Shown here: piece by piece, positions 58,712 to 64,000 of the stretch | Position numbering within the stretch: the stretch's first letter is position 1 | Layout: every line of letters begins with the position of its first letter | Assembly: GCA_003999685.1 (NCBI GenBank) | Contig: CP021223.1 | Location: 2,790,001 to 2,854,000 of the forward strand | Direction of reading: 5' to 3' | DNA from: Taiwanofungus camphoratus | Taxonomy: Eukaryota; Basidiomycota; Agaricomycetes; Polyporales; Taiwanofungaceae | Length of the DNA stretch: 64,000 nucleotides | Notes under the pieces: model-generated | What the model was told of the DNA's origin: nothing | What the model saw: the letters and a program-made list of their open reading frames with translations, nothing else | Database searches by the model: none | Translations under genes and position numbers: made by a program

Positions 58712-61700
58712 ATGTCCGCAGCTCCCGCGACCGACAATCCTGGCTCCGTAGAACCTAATTCTCTCAATGCCATTGACTCTGACAGGGATCATTGTCGGCT
58801 ATCAGGCGTTAGCAACGTAAAAGCCTCTCCGCAATCTGATAGCCCTGCCAGTGATGGTTCACCACCCACACCGGAAGTCCATCTCAATGGTAGGCCTGCC
58901 TCGAGTCTTCCATCACACAGTACTTCAACAACGGGTGGAGGGCCAGGGGGAAATGATGGCTGGGGATCCAACTTCTGGGTAACTCTCGTCGACCCGCAGG
59001 TATGTTGTTACGGCCTCAATGCCTGAGATCTTAGGTTAATTGTTGCTGAGTATTTAGACACAAGTATCCTTCTTTGCCTGTCCAGCTACCGGTGAAGTTA
59101 GTTGGGATCCTCCTATTGGCAATTTTCTGTGAGTCATAAAGTGTCCTGCATAAGGTCTGTGAATTCACTGACGATTTATAGCTTACCCCCGAGTCCGGAC
59201 GGTGAGTGGTGGGAGATGTTCGATGAAACCAGTGGACTGCCCTATTACTACCATACCAAGTCTGGTGAGACCGTCTGGGAACGTCCGCACGCATTTGTCA
59301 TACCCCTGGGTGTTCTTCAAGTGAGTCGTACATTCTCGATATTACATTTCCCTCATATCCTGTAGAACACAGCCCTTGGTCGCAGGTTATCGTTCCGTCG
59401 TACATCGCAGTACGAACCCCCAGCACCACAATCAACTACCCCTGAAAGAGTTCACTATCGGCGCTCTCATTCTTACACCAATGATAAGGAAAGCTCAAGT
59501 CAAAGCCCTGAAAACAACGTTCAATCGCGTCGTTCACAATCTACGACACGCAATTTCTCAGTGAAGGCGTCGCAATCCAACACTACTAGTCCTTCCTCAA
59601 GCAAAAAGCAACAATTATCTAGGAAATCTACTACCAGCAGCGAGCATCTGCGTTCTAGCTCAAACACTAGCGGAGGACCACTCTCGTATCCTCGGGGCCA
59701 TCCACTTGCACCTATTCCTGGCTCGCCATATGCGACTGATGCCTCACCTCCGCCCTCACCATCTTCGCAGAAGTCCATGTTGTCTCTGAATGACCAACAG
59801 TTACCGACAAAGAAAGCGAAAGAGAAAGACAGTCCTCCCAGGAGAAAGAGCATGGCGGATGACTTAACAATAGGACGATCTCGCTCGAAGTCCTCTTCAT
59901 ACCTCTCGTACAAGTCGCCCCAGCCGCAGAGTTTGACAGCTGCACTGGAGATGATTGCCCTTTCTAGTTCTCAATCTTCCGCTTCCACCGAAAAGCATCG
60001 CGCTACTTCGTCAGATAACGGTCACGGAGAGCGCTCTTTCACGGACCAGCCTCGTTTGAGGGTCAGTACAGACCCAGTTATGAACGGGTCCGCCACTGCG
60101 CCAGCGTCACCTATGTTACCGAAAGGCAAAAAGAAGGATAAGGCCAGTATGCTGCCATCGCCCCGACGTCCGATGCCTTCGCTTCCGCATGTCAGCGGGA
60201 GGAGTGTTTCAGGACCTACGCCAGTGTCCTTGCATGGGAAAGTAATCAGCAGCCCTATCTACGACGCAGGTAATGCTGCCAGTTATGCTTCCTCTGCGTT
60301 GAGACTTAGCATTGTTCCCGCACGCACACACTACACATTTCGGGTTATCAGAGGCAACATTGAGTCTGAGTCCGATGGAGAATCCGGACGCAGCGAGACC
60401 AATCCCAGTCGATATATATAAGAGAATGACAAGTACGTCAACTTTTTCGCTCAACACCGGGTATGTACAGTTTTTTGTGATCGACTCTCTTAATGCACAC
60501 TACTTTACCTACTCTTCATACTGACTTCTACTCAGAAAATATCCCGTATTACCCCATGACCTTGCCTCTGATATTCAGCAATTTGCCGAATCTCATTTCG
60601 CAAAGCAGTACTTCTCAATCCATCGCACCGGCTTCATATTCAGGCGCAAGGTGCCTTTGTCTGAGTTGATGACATATCAAAAGGTCATTATGCCTTGGCG
60701 AGTGCCCATTCCAGCTCGACACTAACTTTCGCTCTATCATGTACAGACGCCTCTCAGTTCCCCACTACTTATGCTCAATCGGTCCCTGCATAAGAATGCT
60801 CTCAGGATATTCAAGGTCATCCAGCATATCATGGGAGATCGTGAGCGCGAAAGGCCGGCGGGAGTGCGCATCGGGTCTGAACATCACGGATCTACATTGG
60901 TTGCTATGAATGCGTCGACCACTTCTCTAGTCACCGGACCGGCGTCCGCGCTTTTAGAAGAGGAACGCTGGCTGCTGACCGAGGGCCTCACTCACGGAGA
61001 ACTGAGGGACGAGACATACTGTCAGGTCATGAAACAGCTTAGCGGGAATCCAAATGCGTTCGTGATAACTTTGTCCATGCTTATGATTGATTACAAAAGT
61101 TGTGATTCCTTAGCGAGAGCGTGTTCAAAGGTTGGCAAGTGCTCTGCGTCCTCTTGGTCACCTTCCCACCGTCGAAAAACTTCGAGACATACCTCCGCGC
61201 GTACTTGCAGCAAGCAACCTCGCAACAAGAAGGACGTGTCGATATCATGGCAAAGTATTGTCTTCGTCGATTGGCGTACATCTCTAGGAAAGGTCCAAGA
61301 GGGAAAGCGCCAACGATAGCAGAAATTGAGACAGCTTCAGTGAGCATGATCTGACCAGTAGTTTGTACGACTCTTAAGTTGTTAATGATTGTGCTCAGGA
61401 TGCTGCATTTCATCCGTCTATATTTGGCGAATCATTGGACGCTGTTTTAAGGTTACAGGAACGGAACTATCCCCACCAGAAAGTCCCTATTATTCTTCCT
61501 TTCCTCGCAGATGGGATTTTGGCGCTGGGCGGCACCAAAACCGAAGGCATTTTCCGTGTCCCCGGAGACGGGGATGCGGTATTTGATCTCAAAATTCGTA
61601 TCGATAAAGGATATTATAGCCTCGACGGTGTCGATGATCCTCATGTCCTTGCATCGCTGCTCAAACTCTGGCTGCGGGAGCTCTGTGATCCACTGGTTCC

Positions 61701-62149
61701 TGACGAGTTGTACAACGACTGCGTAACGCATTCGAAGGACGCTGATGCATGCGTGCAGATCATACACAGATTGCCAACGATCAATAGGCGGGTCATTCTG
61801 TTTGTGACCAGCTTTCTACAGTTGTTTCTGGACGAGAAAGTCGAATCGATCACGAAAATGACATCGGCGAATCTGGCGCTTGTCATGGCTCCTAATCTGC
61901 TACGATGTAATTCTGATTCTATCTCGACTGTGTTCACAAACGCTCAGTGAGTTCGCTTGTTTGCACGTTCTCGGTGGAGTCTGATGTCATATCCTCTGCA
62001 GGTATGAACAGACATTTGTTCACAATCTATTGCTTCATCTCAAGTGTGATAAAGTGGACTCGGATTATATCCCTACTCATGGTCAAGGTGCCGTTGCCCC
62101 ATCTACACTATCTCGGACATCAAAATCGCGCCGTCGTCCTAATCACTAA
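58712..62149 (+). CDS. WW-WW-MyTH4-RhoGAP protein (ARHGAP39-like)
   Basis: Ten exons encode 977 aa: 58712-58999, 59058-59128, 59182-59320, 59366-60269, 60310-60460, 60536-60683, 60747-61057, 61114-61339, 61399-61946 and 62002-62149. Two WW domains come first (about 83-115, SNFWVTLVDPQTQVSFF; about 126-156, EWWEMFDETSGLPYYYHTKS). A long Ser-rich disordered linker follows (about 170-470). A MyTH4 domain spans about 480-745 (ESVFKGWQVLCVLLVTFPPS). The RhoGAP domain (about 755-950) has the arginine finger in TEGIFRVPG (Arg799) and ANLALVMAPNLLRC. The same order occurs in ARHGAP39/Vilse proteins. RhoGAPs speed GTP hydrolysis on Rho/Rac/Cdc42, so a role in polarity or hyphal growth is likely. The 40-nt intron at 60270-60309 is the least certain boundary. 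Confidence 0.88.
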
Positions 62150-62382
62150 TCTATTCTTTAATTTTCGCATCCTGACTGGCCTTCATCTTAATCTTGCTTA
62201 TATCGTATCCGTCATGCCAGGAATAATCTGTTGTAAATGTACAGTACCAGTTTCCCGTCCATCATGTCATCTTTCATGTTCATAGCTTTGAAGAGCATTT
62301 TTCCGCGGAGTATTTAGACACTCGAGTACCTAGACACTCGTATGTAATCAATTCATCATGGGATATAGGTCTTCTTGGTCAA
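62150..62382. other. Convergent 3' region between RhoGAP and Mtf2-like genes
   Basis: 233 bp between two facing stop codons. AT-rich, with ACTCG-containing direct repeats near 62318-62342. Transcripts may overlap here. Confidence 0.4.
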
Positions 62383-63885
62383 TCAAACCCGATTGCCTGA
62401 CGACTGATCTGCTTTAACATCATTCCACTGATCAAATACCCAACCGTCCTTTGTCCCTTCATCTTGGAGTGCTCTGCCCTTCCAGCTCTCCTGATCGGGC
62501 GTCCATTTCTTCTTGGATGGCCCCCTTCTCACGCGATTCTGTTCGACTGACCGCGATGACCTTGGCAGGTCCCTTGCTGTTAACCTTTCAATCCTCGAGA
62601 CCATTTTCCACACTTCTCCGCTACCCATGTTATTTTCTTCCTGCCAAAGGGTGCGCTCACCCACTTGCAGCCTGATCATCTCCGCCAGGCTGCGCGTGCG
62701 GTTGTCCATTTCGATCCCATTCACGCGCATCTCCTCGAGCGCCTCACACACGCCGCGCAAGTCACGGAAGCAGCTCCAGCGCGTCTCGATAAGCTCGTTG
62801 TATGCTGGTGTTGTACACCCGAATACGAACGATGGGATGGAAAGGTGACGCGCATGATCGAAGATGGATAGCGCGAGGTGCGGATCTGCATAGCTCTCGC
62901 GGAATGTGCGCATGAGGAGCGCAATAATATGCGGGTACCACGTCGGCTGGAGTTGCACAGGCTCATGCGCAGAACTAGGATCCTCAAGCGCGCGGCGCGC
63001 ATTTTCTTCGTACCGCTGGGATTCGCCGAATACCTCGCGCATGGCCCATTCGAGCAACTGCTGGTCCGTGTCGCATAGTTCCATCTCTTCCTTCTTCCGG
63101 TCAAGCTCTTCGTCCGCTTCCGTCGTCCATTTCAATCGCCTAGACTGTTGACGGAGTTTTCCGAAAAGATCACTCGTTTCCGTCGAGCGCACTCGCCCGA
63201 TACCCAGTGTGGGTGAGATGGAACGGGGATTGGAACCTGTCCATTGGGGTTTCTTCTGCTCTGAGACAGCGTTGAATATCATGTCAAACATCTCATCGAA
63301 GGCATTAATTTCCCGAGCAGTCATTGTGTATCGACGTGAGGGATCGGCTCCGGGAGCAGCTGGTGAGTGACGGTGCCTCGCACGAGCGGAGGAGGGAAGA
63401 AGTGGGGGCATGTCCTTGATGTTTTCGAATACGTGGTCCCATGGATCCTCAGACTGGGAAAAGATCGAATCGTCATTGATATTTTTACTGCATGAACGGT
63501 CAGGAGTAGTTGAGCGGAACATTAGAATAAGCATACTCAGTGGCAGTTTTGGTTGTGTATGTACGACTATGAGCGGCACGATGGGGAGCTGAAAACTGCG
63601 AGTGTCGAAGTTCGACCAGAGTATCCCTGGAACGCGAGACTAGGTCCGAGACTGTAGTGTCATAGCGTCGATGTCTGGACGGAGAACTCGACGCTTCTGG
63701 TACTGATGCACCCTGCGAACATTGGTGGTTGTATTGATGTGCACCTACAAATACAGTCAAAAAAAATTCGATCAAAGCTGATTTGAGGAGCCCTCTGAGC
63801 ACAGGCGAAAGGCGTACTGACCAGGCGTTGCAGAAAACCTGGCCAAACAGGACGAGACTCTCTTGACGGAATTTTTGGCCAGCAT
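62383..63885 (-). CDS. Mtf2-like mitochondrial gene-expression protein
   Basis: Three exons (63885-63822, 63744-63537, 63487-62383) give 458 aa. The first 22 residues (MLAKNSVKRVSSCLARFSAT) are basic and free of acidic residues, consistent with a mitochondrial presequence. The body contains FDEMFDMIF, LLEWAMREVFGESQRYEENA, YPHIIALLMRTFRESYADPH, ALSIFDHARHLSIPSFVFGC, YNELIETRWSCFRDLRGVCE and ALEEMRVNGIEMDNRTRSL. This PPR-like helical pattern fits the fungal Mtf2 C-terminal family. Yeast Mtf2/Nam1 couples mitochondrial transcription to translation and RNA processing. It converges on the RhoGAP gene with 233 bp between stop codons. An alternative ATG at 63890 is out of frame. Confidence 0.75.
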
Positions 63886-64000
63886 AGCACCTCGAACAGA
63901 AATGCTACGAGTTGGAAACGACAAATGTTACAGTGAACGAAAACGTCGGTAGGGAACCTGGAGAATGAAAGGACCGGAGTGCCAGTGTGCGTGTGCCTCC

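Noticed and set aside
1-64000. CRISPR arrays, operons, prophage or bacterial insertion sequences
   Set aside because: Dense short introns and fungal families throughout. No regularly spaced repeats or polycistronic layouts were seen.

Overview
The window is nuclear DNA of a filamentous basidiomycete, most likely an Agaricomycete. This rests on protein-coding genes cut by many short introns (mostly 48-80 nt, GT..AG, with CTRAY-like branch sites), microexons, two adjacent Zn2Cys6 regulators, a long atypical G-alpha subunit and a nitrite/formate-type transporter. There are no bacterial operon features. Exon structures below were assembled by hand from splice signals, reading-phase agreement and family homology. 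Every multi-exon model given as a CDS closes in phase from ATG to stop.

Layout. 1-5.3 kb: mostly non-coding, with two small spliced minus-strand genes, a 92-aa basic protein and a TEN1-like telomere-capping protein. 5.3-16.4 kb: an F-box/WD-type protein, then two paralogous Zn2Cys6 transcription factors (minus 7.2-10.4 kb, plus 13.1-16.4 kb) in divergent orientation around a conserved WDR83-type WD40 gene. 17.5-24.7 kb: three tandem members of an unrecognised gene family, the middle one apparently decaying. 26.7-36 kb: a DapA/HOGA-type aldolase, a dual-specificity phosphatase and an M20 amidohydrolase, separated by long empty stretches. 36-39.3 kb: a tandem repeat and a 12-exon formate/nitrite transporter. 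41.5-46.5 kb: an F-box protein and an atypical G-alpha whose catalytic Gln is Ala. 49.7-52.4 kb: a DUF1932-type dehydrogenase and a ComA/HSA32-like protein. 58.7-63.9 kb: a WW-WW-MyTH4-RhoGAP protein converging on an Mtf2-like mitochondrial protein.

Mobile DNA. Two copies of a TA-target-site MITE family (12.6 and 53.5 kb) and one hAT-type MITE with an exact 8-bp target duplication (47.95-48.59 kb) are delimited to the base. A possible Ty3/gypsy integrase tail lies at 54.6 kb.

The genes do not form one pathway. Most are housekeeping or signalling genes (telomere capping, ubiquitin ligase adaptors, G-protein and Rho signalling, mitochondrial expression). The least explained elements are the tandem family at 17.5-24.7 kb, the mirrored regulator pair with its conserved 10-nt microexon, and the substituted G-alpha.
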